Positions 1-10,558 of a DNA stretch of 64,000 nucleotides are shown here, in pieces; the first letter of the stretch is position 1, and each line of letters begins with the position of its first letter. The DNA is from Pleodorina starrii (Eukaryota; Chlorophyta; Chlorophyceae; Chlamydomonadales; Volvocaceae), in assembly GCA_030267565.1 (NCBI GenBank), contig BRXU01000059.1:135001-199000 (forward strand), read 5' to 3'. The translations under genes and the position numbers were made by a program. The notes beneath the pieces were generated by a model. It was not told the origin of the DNA and searched no databases. It saw only the letters and a program-made list of their open reading frames with translations.

Positions 1-244
1 TTGTAACGTCGCCGATCTGGCGGAATGTGCGGCAGATCAGGTTATGTTGTTATGTATGTTGTAACGTCGCCGGTGTGCTGTAATGGCCTCGCGACCGGCC
101 GTTTGTGTTAATGGGCGCGAGCTGCTGCCTCCTAGTCGGGCGTGGACTGATTTAGTTTGTTTTTTAGTTTTGTTTAATTGTCAACACATTTTACAAAATT
201 GTTATTTCGGCTCACTCCCTGCCTGCCCTCCACGTCCATGCCAG

Positions 245-2922
245 ACCCTCGGACGCCTGGATGACGCTGTTTGCGGCGGAGGCGCGGAGGCGGCTGGGCT
301 CCGAAACCGCTGCGAACGAGGACCACGGCCTCATCGCGTACGGCCTTGCCGTACTCGGATGGCCTCTGGAGGAGCCCTGGGTGCGGGTAAGACACGAGCA
401 CGGGAAGGGAAGGGAACATTACTACGTGAGTACGGCATCATCAACGATATCGTCGTACTCACAGCAGAGCCGCTGGGAGGTCCCGGTACCCAACGTGATG
501 TGATGTGCGCGGGATGTGGCTTTCATCGCCTTCAACACGGCGAGTGACACCTATAGCCCTAAAGCTCTATAACGTTTTTGTGACAACTATATTATTTTCA
601 GGTTACAACTATTATTATCGTTCCTTGGGTTTTAAGAGCCTGTGTTGGGTGTGGCGACTGTGGCCCCTCCTTCGGCCGCGTCTCATCCTCAGGAGCTTGC
701 CGCCGGCGGCTACCGGCGCATGTACGGCATGAGCGGCGAGGCGATCGGGCTGTTCTTGTGGGGCCTGTCGCAGTACGGCTGGAGTACGGACAGCAAGCGC
801 TTTTGGGACACGGTGTTCAGGTGAGGGGGAAGGGGGGGGGCCGGGGGTCGGGGGTTGTCAGCCCCGGAGGAAGGGTTCCGGCCAGCTGGGGGAATCGAAC
901 TCGGGGTTTGTCCAGGATGGGGCACCACACCCTAAGTTGAGGATGGGGCGCCACGCACGCGCGCACATGCTGTACTGCTGTTTCGCTTGTGCACGTGTCC
1001 GGAAGACAAAGACACACAGAGAGAGAGGGGACACTGCGAAAGGAGGTAGCGCAGCGGAAGGACGGAGGCGACCCCGGAAACACACCAACCAGCAACTCTT
1101 GCCGTACTGTGGCACTGGCCTTGCCGTGTACTGGAAGAGCTGCGACAGTGTCGCCGCCGGACAGCCATGGGGGGGTGGGGGGGTGGGGGGGGCATGTGGG
1201 AAGATGGCGCTGCTGCACGTTTGCCGTCCGGAGCGTCCGTGTGGAGTGCGGTTGTCCCGACGGTACGACGGTACGACATGAAGGGGGGCGATGACGAACC
1301 TTCCCAGACCTACCCGCGGCGTGCACCGCGGAGTGTCTAGAAAGCTCTGCGGCGCTCGACCGGGTTTCCGCCGTCCGCCTGCTTTGACGCTTCTCTCTCT
1401 TCACCTCTTAATCCGTGTCTCAACCCTCCGTGATCGCTATCGCTCCAGGGAGACGAGCGCCAAATGGGACAGCTGCTCGGCCAGGAGTGCCGTACTCTTG
1501 TACTGCGCCGTGGCCGACATGATGCCGCCAGACATGGTGGGTTCGGTGGGTCGTTCGGCTCGGCTGGGTTCGGTTTGGTTTGTTTTGTCCAGTTGGCCGC
1601 CTGGGAGTCGGACTGGACGCCGTCGACAGAGCGACGTGCTGCACAGCCCCTGCACTGCAAGTAAAGAAAAGAACGCCCTTGTTTTCCCAAACGAAGCCAC
1701 ACACACACTTGCTTCCTTCCTTGCCCACCGTGATACGATCCAACATACGATCCATGGCGGGCGTATCAACGGCGGCCTGGAGTGCCGGTAATGTCTAATG
1801 TGTACTAAGCGAAAGCCCGCTCTGGTCCCTCACCCGCAGGAGCCTCCGCTGCAGTGGCAGCGCCAGCTCGCAAAGGCGCTGAGGCTGAGGGTGCCCCGCC
1901 CGCCCGCGGCGGCGCTCATCCCCGCCGCACTTCGTGCCGCCGCGGGCGGCTGCCTGGGTCCCTCCCCGCTGCGCCTCCGCGGCACCGCAGCCGCAGCGGC
2001 GGCGACGCCCGGCGGACTGCATGTCAGCGTCACCGCCGGCGGCGGCGGCGGCAGCGGCGGCGGAAGGCAGCGGCGCAGCGCGTTGGACGAGTCGCTTTGG
2101 TCGTCCTTGGTGTACGGCGCTAATCTGTACGGTGATCTGGGGGTGGCGGCGGAGGCGGAGGCGGAGGAGGAGCAGGAGGAGGATGGGGAGGAGCGCGGGG
2201 CGCGGCCGGCGGCGCTGGGGAGGGGGTTGGTGAGGGCGGTGGCGGCGGCGGAGGAGGTAGAGGGCGAGGAGGAGGTGATGGGGCCGGATTTCCCGGAGGA
2301 GGGCTTGTTGGGGCAGGAGGAGTGGGACCTTGAGGGCGGGTTCGCATGGGGGGAGGGAGACGCGTCGTCGTACTGGCAGCTTCCGGGGCTGGAGGATGAC
2401 GAAGACGACGGCGGCGGCGGCGGCGGCTGGAGCGTTGCTGGTGAAGACGCGGATGCGGAGTCCGATGAGGAATATTACGAGAGGCTTGCGAGGGAGATGT
2501 ACGGCGCGGAGGACGAGTGGGGCGCCAGCGCCGGCGCCGGCGGCGGCGGCACCGCCGCCGCCACCGTCCAGCAGCAGCAGCAACAGCCGTCGACGTCGTC
2601 ACCCTACGTTTTTGATCCGCGGATGAGCGGCCCGGACCCGACGGACCCGTACGGCCTGCTGGCTGGCGGCGCCGCCAGCAGCGGCGGCGACGACGGCGGC
2701 GAGCCGCCGTTCCAGCTGCCGCTGCCGCCGGAAACTACCGACCCACGGGACCATCCGGCGCTGGCGATGGCGGCTTCGGAGCAGCGGGTCTGGTGGGCGC
2801 ACGATTTGGTGGATGAGCTCCGCTGGCTGTGGGGCTTCCCCGGGGCGCTGCGGGGGCTTCCGCCATGGGTACGGCAGCCCAGCATGGCGCGTCTGCGCAA
2901 GATGGTGATGCGGCGGCGTTGA
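245..2922 (+). CDS. OPR-like helical-repeat protein, 3' portion (5' end outside or unresolved)
   Basis: Four exons join in frame: 245-386, 693-820, 1449-1536 and 1840-2922 (stop TGA), all with GT-AG borders. Three successive stretches share the helical pattern of algal octotricopeptide (OPR) and FAST-like RNA-binding proteins: HGLIAYGLAVLGWPLEEPW, GLFLWGLSQYGWSTDSKRFW and AVLLYCAVADMMPPEPPLQW. Each is a hydrophobic helix, then a Gly/Tyr-Trp turn, then a Trp helix. Known OPR proteins mostly act in chloroplast or mitochondrial RNA maturation and translation; that role here is inference. The last exon adds acidic, Gly-rich and polyQ filler (about 1960-2600) and ends in a basic tail after WWAHDLVDELRWLWGF. 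The first exon starts in phase 2, so at least one upstream exon is missing; no start codon could be chosen. A stretch of the last exon near 2614-2655 recurs at 10830-10873 (see findings). mTERF- or RAP-type proteins are alternatives. Confidence 0.5.
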
Positions 2923-2956
2923 GAGGGTCTATCTTTGAGGCCTGTGTGGGATGAAT

Positions 2957-3062
2957 GGCGATGCCGGTCTTCCGATGCTGCTGGCACGATAGACAGGACG
3001 ATAGACAGGATAGACAGGGCGGACAGGGCAATCGCCAGCAGCATCGGAGGACCGGCATCGCC
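2957..3062. repeat. 29-bp inverted repeat (long hairpin)
   Basis: Arms 2957-2985 and 3034-3062 are complementary over 29 bases with one mismatch that is a G-U wobble in RNA. The 48-base loop is made of repeats of GATAGACAGG. It lies 35 bases past the OPR-like stop codon, so it is probably in the 3' UTR or just beyond it. The shape suits a small-RNA precursor or a MITE remnant. Confidence 0.85.
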
Positions 3063-3442
3063 CTGGGACCGGCATTACGGCTTTACGGGCGGGCGCCCGC
3101 CGCCCTGTGCAAGACCCTGCCGTATGGTAGGTGTTTGGAACCGGACCCAGAGGGCAATATGGCAGAGCTAGCAGCAGGACGATTGGAGCAGCAAAACGAG
3201 CTGCGGGTATGTAGACGTGCGCGTTTGCAACCTCGTGGGGAAGTGTCTGTAGCGAGCTAGGTCACAGCAGCACGGCTAGTGTCCAAGCATAGGGGCCGCT
3301 TTCCTGGCTCGTGTAGCTACAGCCTCTACGGGCCGGTGCCTGTCGGTAGCAAATGGAAATCTGCGAATGTTTCTTTGCCCTTGAACATATTGCGCGCCAC
3401 CGCAAAACCCCACATACGACGGCTTAGCCTTCTGCATCCGCA
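3063..3442. other. Intergenic stretch between the OPR-like gene and the palindrome
   Basis: No coding exon is recognisable. Two short blocks, near 3072-3090 and 3106-3122, recur in the same orientation at about 11010-11095 on the far side of the palindrome. Confidence 0.6.
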
Positions 3443-5681
3443 GTGTGCCACCGCAAGATTTAGCACAACAACCGGAAGTTGGCACAGTTGTAACTAACGG
3501 ACGGAGGTTGCGGCTAACCGACAGCAGTTTTCTTCCCAACCGCGCACAGTTAACCCTGCTCACAGGTACAAATAGGCTCGCCAGACGAACTTTCCTACCC
3601 ATCAAGTTGCTTCATATTTACGCTTACTTTCTGAAGCTTCATCCACTATCCCTGTTGTAAACCCGGGTCAGTTCTGCCCACTTCGAAATGGAACAGCCTT
3701 CGGAAAGTCCCGTCGGAGCCCCCCCTGCGGCGGGCGAGAGCCTCCTGCCACTGATGGACCGGCTAGGTCCCGGATGGGACATTATTGCTGAGAAGTACAT
3801 CAGTCGGAGGGACCTGGGATCAGTTCGGGCGACCTGCCGCAAGGGCCGGGCCCTGGTTGACGGCAACCTCACAGAACTGGAGCTTAGGTACCTCGACCGC
3901 TTGCAACTGGTCGACCCTTCGCCCGGCGAGGCTCCCAGCGAGACGGAGGCGCGCGGTGCCGCCGAGGAGGCCGCCCAGACCTCCCACTGGCCGGCGCTGC
4001 TCGCCCACTTCCCGCGCTGCACCTCCCTGCGCATCCGTGTGGGGCCGTTCAACGAGTGCACTCCGCGGGAGACGTACCAGCGGCTTGCGGGGCTCGACCT
4101 GGGTGAGGAGCTGCTGGGGCCCCTTGCTGACCGCCCCGAAACCACCGCCCGCATCCGCCGCCTCCGCCTGCAGCTGGACGACAGCAGCGGCCTCACCTCC
4201 GGACTCCGCCTTCCCCCATCGATCATGCCGCGGCTCGGCGCGATGTTCCCGGCGCTGACTGAGCTGCAACTCGAAGGGAAGGTGCCTCCGCCAGACGCGC
4301 ACATGTTCTACAGCGGCCTCGTGCAGCACCTCCCCCGCATCCAGAGCCTTGAAATGGGCTCTTTCGAGGCCCTGAGCCACGTCCGCCTTCTGGCAGCAGG
4401 CCTGACCGAGCTGCGAGAGCTCACGCTGGGCTTCGAAACGCTGGACGTGCAGCGGCGGCCGTTCCCGTTCCCTCCCGTGCAGATACGGCCCGCACTGACG
4501 CCCGCATCCGCTGCGGTGCTGGCCAGCTTCCCGCAGCTCCGCGTGCTGCGCCTGCGCGGCCTGAGCCCCTGCTGCCCGTCTCTGCGAGACGTCCTAAGCA
4601 CCGGCCTGGCCCCTACCCTGGAGTGCTTCGAGGCCATAGATCGGGGCACGCCGTACCTTCAGCTCACACGTGCTGGCGCCAGCAGCAGCCGCAGCGCCCA
4701 GTCATCCGCCGGTAATGATGCCGCCACCACCGCCAGCGGCAGCAGTGGAAGGCTCGACTTTGGCGGCGGCCGTGCTGCGAGCAGCCGGGACGCCCAGACC
4801 TGGGACACCGTTCGGCTGGACAACGACAGGAAGACGGTTGAGGCTGCGGCAGTTGCCTGTGAGGACGCGGAACTGTCGGCGGGCCGGGTGGTGCTCCAGG
4901 AGGCCGGACCGGCTGTCAGCTGGAGCGGGCTGCTGCAGCACCGCCGGCGGCAGGTGGTGGTGGAGGTGGGGCGGTTGGTCCTCAAACACGACTGCGAAGC
5001 TGAGCTGCTTGGCGAGGTGCTGAGGCGGCTGGGGGCCCCGGAGACTCTGCAGCTGCAGGACGTGCGACACCGGGCGCGCCTGGTCGCCGGCCTCAAGGCC
5101 CCCGTCCTTGAGCAGATGGCGCCACGGCTGACGCGGCTGGAGTTCCTCCGCTGCTCCAGCCTGACTCCCGCCGTGCTCATCTCCACCCTCGCTGCGCTAC
5201 CGCGTTGCGGGGAGGTCAAGGTTGAGCACTGCGCGCGCCTGGTCACACAGCCTCAGTGCAGGCGGATGGTTCGGCAGCTGTTGGCGTTGCCCGCGGGAGA
5301 GGAGCTGCAGGGCCGCCGGCTGAGGCTGAAGATTGCTGGCCCGCTGCAACAGGGTCAGGGTCGGCCACTCGACGGCGACTCCGGCAACGAGTACACGGAC
5401 GAGGAGGAGGTAGTGGAGGCTCGGGAAAAGGACGAGCGGCGGTTGACTGCGGCGGAGGTGGCGGTCTCGGAGCTGGTCTCCCGGGTTGTGTGGCGGGTGC
5501 GGGGTGCGGGCCTTGCAGCGGAGCTGAACGGGGAGCTGGAGCGCGGCGGCGTGGCGGCACGGCTGGAGATCCAGTTCTGACTCAGTTCTGAATTCTGAGC
5601 GTGCTGTTTGTCCATCATGTATCGCCAAGATGCTCGTTCCCAAGAGACGTAGAGAGTGTCGGAGAGTAGCAGAGCAGCGGA
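3443..5681 (+). repeat. Left arm of large palindrome
   Basis: This 2.2 kb segment is repeated in inverse orientation at 8312-10558. The 240 bases before the start codon and the whole coding region are identical apart from base 5530. The 100 bases after the stop codon match only at roughly 80 percent, with small indels. Homology fades at about 5681. Confidence 0.95.
3688..5580 (+). CDS. F-box-like / leucine-rich-repeat protein, copy 1
   Basis: A single-exon gene of 630 residues, unusual among the intron-rich neighbours. Residues about 28-70 (around DIIAEKYISRRDLGSVRATC) look like an F-box: a hydrophobic helix, then RDL, then a Cys-Arg helix. Irregular leucine-rich segments follow, for example LTELQLEGKVPP, IQSLEMGSF, LRELTLGFETL and LRVLRLRGLSP. 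A Ser/Ala-rich linker lies at about 330-365 and a second LRR-like block at about 470-540. The tail holds an acidic patch (EYTDEEEVVEAREKDE). F-box/LRR proteins usually select substrates for SCF ubiquitin ligases; that role is inferred. The start follows an upstream TGTAAACCC and is the first ATG in an open frame with no upstream AG acceptor needed. Residue 615 is Gly (GGG at 5530-5532), Trp in the other copy. A plain LRR protein without a functional F-box is possible. Confidence 0.7.
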   Translation: MEQPSESPVGAPPAAGESLLPLMDRLGPGWDIIAEKYISRRDLGSVRATCRKGRALVDGNLTELELRYLDRLQLVDPSPGEAPSETEARGAAEEAAQTSHWPALLAHFPRCTSLRIRVGPFNECTPRETYQRLAGLDLGEELLGPLADRPETTARIRRLRLQLDDSSGLTSGLRLPPSIMPRLGAMFPALTELQLEGKVPPPDAHMFYSGLVQHLPRIQSLEMGSFEALSHVRLLAAGLTELRELTLGFETLDVQRRPFPFPPVQIRPALTPASAAVLASFPQLRVLRLRGLSPCCPSLRDVLSTGLAPTLECFEAIDRGTPYLQLTRAGASSSRSAQSSAGNDAATTASGSSGRLDFGGGRAASSRDAQTWDTVRLDNDRKTVEAAAVACEDAELSAGRVVLQEAGPAVSWSGLLQHRRRQVVVEVGRLVLKHDCEAELLGEVLRRLGAPETLQLQDVRHRARLVAGLKAPVLEQMAPRLTRLEFLRCSSLTPAVLISTLAALPRCGEVKVEHCARLVTQPQCRRMVRQLLALPAGEELQGRRLRLKIAGPLQQGQGRPLDGDSGNEYTDEEEVVEAREKDERRLTAAEVAVSELVSRVVWRVRGAGLAAELNGELERGGVAARLEIQF

Positions 5682-6016
5682 CGAAGTGCTATCAGGTCTA
5701 CCCGTGGCTGGTATGGTTTGCCATTGCCCGTCTCCTATTGTGAAGCCTCACTGCATTGTTCCCCCTGGCTGAGTGTCCTTAGGGTTTGTGTTTTCCCCCT
5801 GCGTGGGTTCACTAGGTCATGTCTGGGTGGCTTAGTCTTTCTGGCCTGGTTGAACGTTAGCCGTGGCCGTTTCTGCTGCAATGCACGGCCCGCCGGCCCA
5901 CCAGCTCTATCTATCCTCCGGGCGGCCATTAAGAGTGTCTGGAGCCTTCTGTAGCTGTAAGCTGAGGCGGGCATCCTGGACCTACCAACCAATATGAAAG
6001 CAGGTGCAAAAATGGT
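5682..6016. other. Palindrome spacer, proximal part
   Basis: No gene is recognised here. The stretch is less GC-rich than the coding arms and contains TGTAA near 5955, which could serve as the algal polyadenylation signal for the F-box-like gene about 375 bases upstream. Confidence 0.4.
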
Positions 6017-6215
6017 CATTGCTGCTGCTACTGCTGCTACTCTACTACTGCTACTGCTACTGATAGCTACTGCTACTGATGCTACTGCTACTGATGCTAC
6101 TGCTACTGATGCTACTGCTACTGATGCTACTGCTACTGATGTTATTGCTGCTACTGCTACTAGTTCTATTGCTATCGCTGCTACTGCTACTGCTGCTACT
6201 GCTACTGCTACAACA
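6017..6215 (+). repeat. GCTACT / GCTACTGCTACTGAT microsatellite
   Basis: A compound tandem repeat of CTACTG hexamers arranged in 12-15 bp units, with scattered variants. It leaves spurious open frames (poly Ala-Thr-Asp and poly Leu). It ends 45 bases before the tRNA gene. Confidence 0.95.
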
Positions 6216-6259
6216 ACAGTATACGAACATATATCATTGCGCTGCCACTGTGGACATGC

Positions 6260-6331
6260 GGTCCTGTGGTCTAGTGGTTAGGACACATGACTCTGAATCA
6301 TGTAACCCGAGTTCAAGTCTCGGCAGGACCT
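6260..6331 (+). tRNA. tRNA-Gln (anticodon CUG)
   Basis: A full cloverleaf can be folded by eye. The acceptor GGTCCTG (6260-6266) pairs fully with CAGGACC (6324-6330), and discriminator T is 6331. The anticodon stem CATGA/TCATG closes the 7-base loop CTCTGAA, giving anticodon CTG, which reads the glutamine codon CAG. The T stem CCGAG/CTCGG closes the loop TTCAAGT, and a D arm with GTGGTTAGG is present. There is no intron. The 72-base length is normal. It decodes the codon that dominates the polyQ tracts of this region. It lies in the spacer of the palindrome, with a microsatellite immediately upstream. Confidence 0.97.
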
Positions 6332-8311
6332 TTCGAGTTCTCAGCATCGAATACCCGTTTGCAAGGTAACGGGCATGTCCGCGTATGCCATCAACATGCG
6401 AAGCGGCTCATGGAGGCCGAGTACCGGTTAGTAGGTGGGGCTGCGGGTATGTATATCTGCGGGTGCATGCTGGCGGGAACAAGACGGTGTGTGTGGTACC
6501 TCAGGTAGGGTGTGCGTGGTACCTTTCCGTCACCGCGAGCTGCCGCAGACAGAGGCCGCTCCAGTTTCATTGGGCCAACTAACCTGCCTTGTACTGAGAT
6601 TTGGGAACTCCATTGATGGTTAAGATGCCGGGGACGCCGGTTGCTGCTGTGCCATAGGGCCTTCGTTGCCGACCTGGAGGGCGCTCGGCTGGGGGCCGCT
6701 GCCGATCGAGTTTAATATTTCCGACTAATAACCAATGGCTAACGGAACTCACTAATCAAGTGAGGAACGACCGTTGGGTTAGTTGGAGATAAGCAAGGCG
6801 CGCGGAGCCCGGACCGTTGGGTTAGTTGGAGATACCGTACTTGCGCGCGACCAACGCGCATAAATAAATAATTATTTGGCAGAATGTGCAATAACGCGCA
6901 AAAACAAATAATTGGTCCGGGGTCTGCGCGTTATTTTAAAACCCCCCTCGCAGCCCCTCCTCCTTCCTACCTCCGTCGTACACGCGTTTCTGGGGGCCTG
7001 AACGAGGGAAATGGGGTCGCTCTGCTCTTTTCATAAACAAACAGAGCTTTGTGGCTATCGTAGACGAGTTTGGGAGTCTCTTCACGTTTGGTATAGCTTC
7101 TAGCCAGCCTGGAAGGGACGCGTGCGCGATGTGAAAAAATAATTCCTTACAGTTTTGCGCGTTAAAATAAAATAATTCCAAAGTTTTCAGCTGCGCGATG
7201 ATTAGACACAGCTACGGTAAGCAAGGCGTGCGGAGCCCGGTCGTATATCGAGAATGGTTGGGCTGTTGGGAGTTAAGAGGTAAACCGGCCAACGGCCGTA
7301 CGTGCACCGCACGTACCTGCACACTTTTGTGGCTGTGGAGCGGTTGAAGACGAAATGCATACCGGTGCTTTCACAGAAGCCCTGCTGCTTACGCAAGCGC
7401 ACGGGCTCAGTACGAAGGCGACCTAATCTTTCAAGGGCGGCGCCGCCCCTGGCATTATTGGCCAGATTCCTCTGGAACATTTGGGGGGCCACGGGCCAGG
7501 CACCTTGCGCTAAGGCGCGTCGTACTGAAGCGGACGAGAGAGGTCGACGATGGTCCCCCACGAACCCGCTTGCATCAAAACCAACCTTCCGTCCATGGGC
7601 CCCCGGCTTTCACGGACACTTCGTTGTAACCTGTAACTTGTATTGCGCATGCGGCTGGCCTTTGTGCTTGTTGTTATGGGGTTTCGGCTTATGGGCGATA
7701 CCGGTATCACGGTGGATGAGGTACGTGGAGAGGGGCTATCTATCTATACCTACCGAGTCGGTGAAGGCAGTGTCAGGTAATTGCCGCAGGAGTCCTTGGC
7801 AGGTTTGAGAGGTTGGTTGCTTGACGGCCGCCAGCTCCACTCTTGTGCTGGTGTTGGTGGCTGGGGACTTTTCCATTCGAGTTTATGTGCAGTACTGTGT
7901 CTGTGGCTGCGGTAAGTGTAGACAACAATGGGTTTGCACAGTGTGTACAGAGTGTACGTACACCAGGCACGTGTAGCGGTGTAGGGGAAGCAGACTATTC
8001 CCAATCTTGCGAGTACGTACAGCCCATTGCCGTGGAGCCGACATTGACTTCGTCGCCTCGCCCCCACCCCTCCGGGTCTGAGCTTGGATCACAGCATCAC
8101 ACTCGCCGGATCACATTCGCCCAGATATGCCAGGTACTTTATTGTTTACCCATCATCAACCATAAAGAGTCCTAACCGTGCGGGGAACACGGACACGACT
8201 GAAGCGCCGTGTGGTCGGCGCGGCCCATCCCACACCAGGGGCCCCATCCGTCAGTCAACCATCCCTCTGCGAACGAAAGGCTGCATTATACCTGCGGCTT
8301 GATGGCCACAG
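6332..8311. other. Palindrome spacer, distal part, with short duplications
   Basis: No coding exon is convincing. A 21-base block starting CCGTTGGGTTAG is tandemly repeated at 6771-6791 and 6814-6834. The 22-mer AAGCAAGGCGYGCGGAGCCC (first 20 bases shown) occurs at about 6792-6813 and 7219-7240. Between about 6840 and 7190 the DNA is AT-rich with several GCGCGTTA/TAACGCGC blocks near AATAATT, possibly a decayed AT-rich transposon. ATACCGGTAT lies at 7698-7707. Confidence 0.45.
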
Positions 8312-10558
8312 ATTCCGCTGCTCTGACTCTCCGACACTCTCGACGTCTCTAGGGAACGAACAACGAACTTGGCGACACATGATGAACAAATAAACAGCGC
8401 GCTCAAAAGTCAGAAATGAGTCAGAACTGGATCTCCAGCCGTGCCGCCACGCCGCCGCGCTCCAGCTCCCAGTTCAGCTCCGCTGCAAGGCCCGCACCCC
8501 GCACCCGCCACACAACCCGGGAGACCAGCTCCGAGACCGCCACCTCCGCCGCAGTCAACCGCCGCTCGTCCTTTTCCCGAGCCTCCACTACCTCCTCCTC
8601 GTCCGTGTACTCGTTGCCGGAGTCGCCGTCGAGTGGCCGACCCTGACCCTGTTGCAGCGGGCCAGCAATCTTCAGCCTCAGCCGGCGGCCCTGCAGCTCC
8701 TCTCCCGCGGGCAACGCCAACAGCTGCCGAACCATCCGCCTGCACTGAGGCTGTGTGACCAGGCGCGCGCAGTGCTCAACCTTGACCTCCCCGCAACGCG
8801 GTAGCGCAGCGAGGGTGGAGATGAGCACGGCGGGAGTCAGGCTGGAGCAGCGGAGGAACTCCAGCCGCGTCAGCCGTGGCGCCATCTGCTCAAGGACGGG
8901 GGCCTTGAGGCCGGCGACCAGGCGCGCCCGGTGTCGCACGTCCTGCAGCTGCAGAGTCTCCGGGGCCCCCAGCCGCCTCAGCACCTCGCCAAGCAGCTCA
9001 GCTTCGCAGTCGTGTTTGAGGACCAACCGCCCCACCTCCACCACCACCTGCCGCCGGCGGTGCTGCAGCAGCCCGCTCCAGCTGACAGCCGGTCCGGCCT
9101 CCTGGAGCACCACCCGGCCCGCCGACAGTTCCGCGTCCTCACAGGCAACTGCCGCAGCCTCAACCGTCTTCCTGTCGTTGTCCAGCCGAACGGTGTCCCA
9201 GGTCTGGGCGTCCCGGCTGCTCGCAGCACGGCCGCCGCCAAAGTCGAGCCTTCCACTGCTGCCGCTGGCGGTGGTGGCGGCATCATTACCGGCGGATGAC
9301 TGGGCGCTGCGGCTGCTGCTGGCGCCAGCACGTGTGAGCTGAAGGTACGGCGTGCCCCGATCTATGGCCTCGAAGCACTCCAGGGTAGGGGCCAGGCCGG
9401 TGCTTAGGACGTCTCGCAGAGACGGGCAGCAGGGGCTCAGGCCGCGCAGGCGCAGCACGCGGAGCTGCGGGAAGCTGGCCAGCACCGCAGCGGATGCGGG
9501 CGTCAGTGCGGGCCGTATCTGCACGGGAGGGAACGGGAACGGCCGCCGCTGCACGTCCAGCGTTTCGAAGCCCAGCGTGAGCTCTCGCAGCTCGGTCAGG
9601 CCTGCTGCCAGAAGGCGGACGTGGCTCAGGGCCTCGAAAGAGCCCATTTCAAGGCTCTGGATGCGGGGGAGGTGCTGCACGAGGCCGCTGTAGAACATGT
9701 GCGCGTCTGGCGGAGGCACCTTCCCTTCGAGTTGCAGCTCAGTCAGCGCCGGGAACATCGCGCCGAGCCGCGGCATGATCGATGGGGGAAGGCGGAGTCC
9801 GGAGGTGAGGCCGCTGCTGTCGTCCAGCTGCAGGCGGAGGCGGCGGATGCGGGCGGTGGTTTCGGGGCGGTCAGCAAGGGGCCCCAGCAGCTCCTCACCC
9901 AGGTCGAGCCCCGCAAGCCGCTGGTACGTCTCCCGCGGAGTGCACTCGTTGAACGGCCCCACACGGATGCGCAGGGAGGTGCAGCGCGGGAAGTGGGCGA
10001 GCAGCGCCGGCCAGTGGGAGGTCTGGGCGGCCTCCTCGGCGGCACCGCGCGCCTCCGTCTCGCTGGGAGCCTCGCCGGGCGAAGGGTCGACCAGTTGCAA
10101 GCGGTCGAGGTACCTAAGCTCCAGTTCTGTGAGGTTGCCGTCAACCAGGGCCCGGCCCTTGCGGCAGGTCGCCCGAACTGATCCCAGGTCCCTCCGACTG
10201 ATGTACTTCTCAGCAATAATGTCCCATCCGGGACCTAGCCGGTCCATCAGTGGCAGGAGGCTCTCGCCCGCCGCAGGGGGGGCTCCGACGGGACTTTCCG
10301 AAGGCTGTTCCATTTCGAAGTGGGCAGAACTGACCCGGGTTTACAACAGGGATAGTGGATGAAGCTTCAGAAAGTAAGCGTAAATATGAAGCAACTTGAT
10401 GGGTAGGAAAGTTCGTCTGGCGAGCCTATTTGTACCTGTGAGCAGGGTTAACTGTGCGCGGTTGGGAAGAAAACTGCTGTCGGTTAGCCGCAACCTCCGT
10501 CCGTTAGTTACAACTGTGCCAACTTCCGGTTGTTGTGCTAAATCTTGCGGTGTCACAC
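8312..10558 (-). repeat. Right arm of large palindrome
   Basis: The inverted partner of 3443-5681. The outer end stops at about 10552-10558, where one mismatch is followed by unrelated sequence. The inner end decays within about 100 bases after the stop codon of the gene. Confidence 0.95.
8421..10313 (-). CDS. F-box-like / leucine-rich-repeat protein, copy 2
   Basis: A single-exon 630-residue gene on the minus strand, the mirror image of the gene at 3688-5580, with the same F-box-like helix and irregular leucine-rich segments. The only coding difference is residue 615, Trp here (codon TGG at 8471-8469) against Gly in copy 1. Upstream sequence, including the probable promoter and 5' leader, is identical for about 240 bases, so both copies should be expressed alike. 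The 3' flanks differ at about one base in five, which would let transcripts be told apart. Function as an SCF adaptor is inferred from family resemblance only. Neither copy shows a frameshift or stop. Confidence 0.7.
   Translation of the reverse strand: MEQPSESPVGAPPAAGESLLPLMDRLGPGWDIIAEKYISRRDLGSVRATCRKGRALVDGNLTELELRYLDRLQLVDPSPGEAPSETEARGAAEEAAQTSHWPALLAHFPRCTSLRIRVGPFNECTPRETYQRLAGLDLGEELLGPLADRPETTARIRRLRLQLDDSSGLTSGLRLPPSIMPRLGAMFPALTELQLEGKVPPPDAHMFYSGLVQHLPRIQSLEMGSFEALSHVRLLAAGLTELRELTLGFETLDVQRRPFPFPPVQIRPALTPASAAVLASFPQLRVLRLRGLSPCCPSLRDVLSTGLAPTLECFEAIDRGTPYLQLTRAGASSSRSAQSSAGNDAATTASGSSGRLDFGGGRAASSRDAQTWDTVRLDNDRKTVEAAAVACEDAELSAGRVVLQEAGPAVSWSGLLQHRRRQVVVEVGRLVLKHDCEAELLGEVLRRLGAPETLQLQDVRHRARLVAGLKAPVLEQMAPRLTRLEFLRCSSLTPAVLISTLAALPRCGEVKVEHCARLVTQPQCRRMVRQLLALPAGEELQGRRLRLKIAGPLQQGQGRPLDGDSGNEYTDEEEVVEAREKDERRLTAAEVAVSELVSRVVWRVRGAGLAAELNWELERGGVAARLEIQF

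Noticed and set aside
870..920. tRNA-like B box (GAGTTCGATTCC on the minus strand)
   Set aside because: The T stem does not pair and no acceptor or anticodon arm can be folded; at most a remnant of a tRNA-derived repeat inside an intron.
5994..6369. Open frames of repeated Ala-Thr-Asp or Leu
   Set aside because: Translation of the CTACTG microsatellite and running into the tRNA gene.
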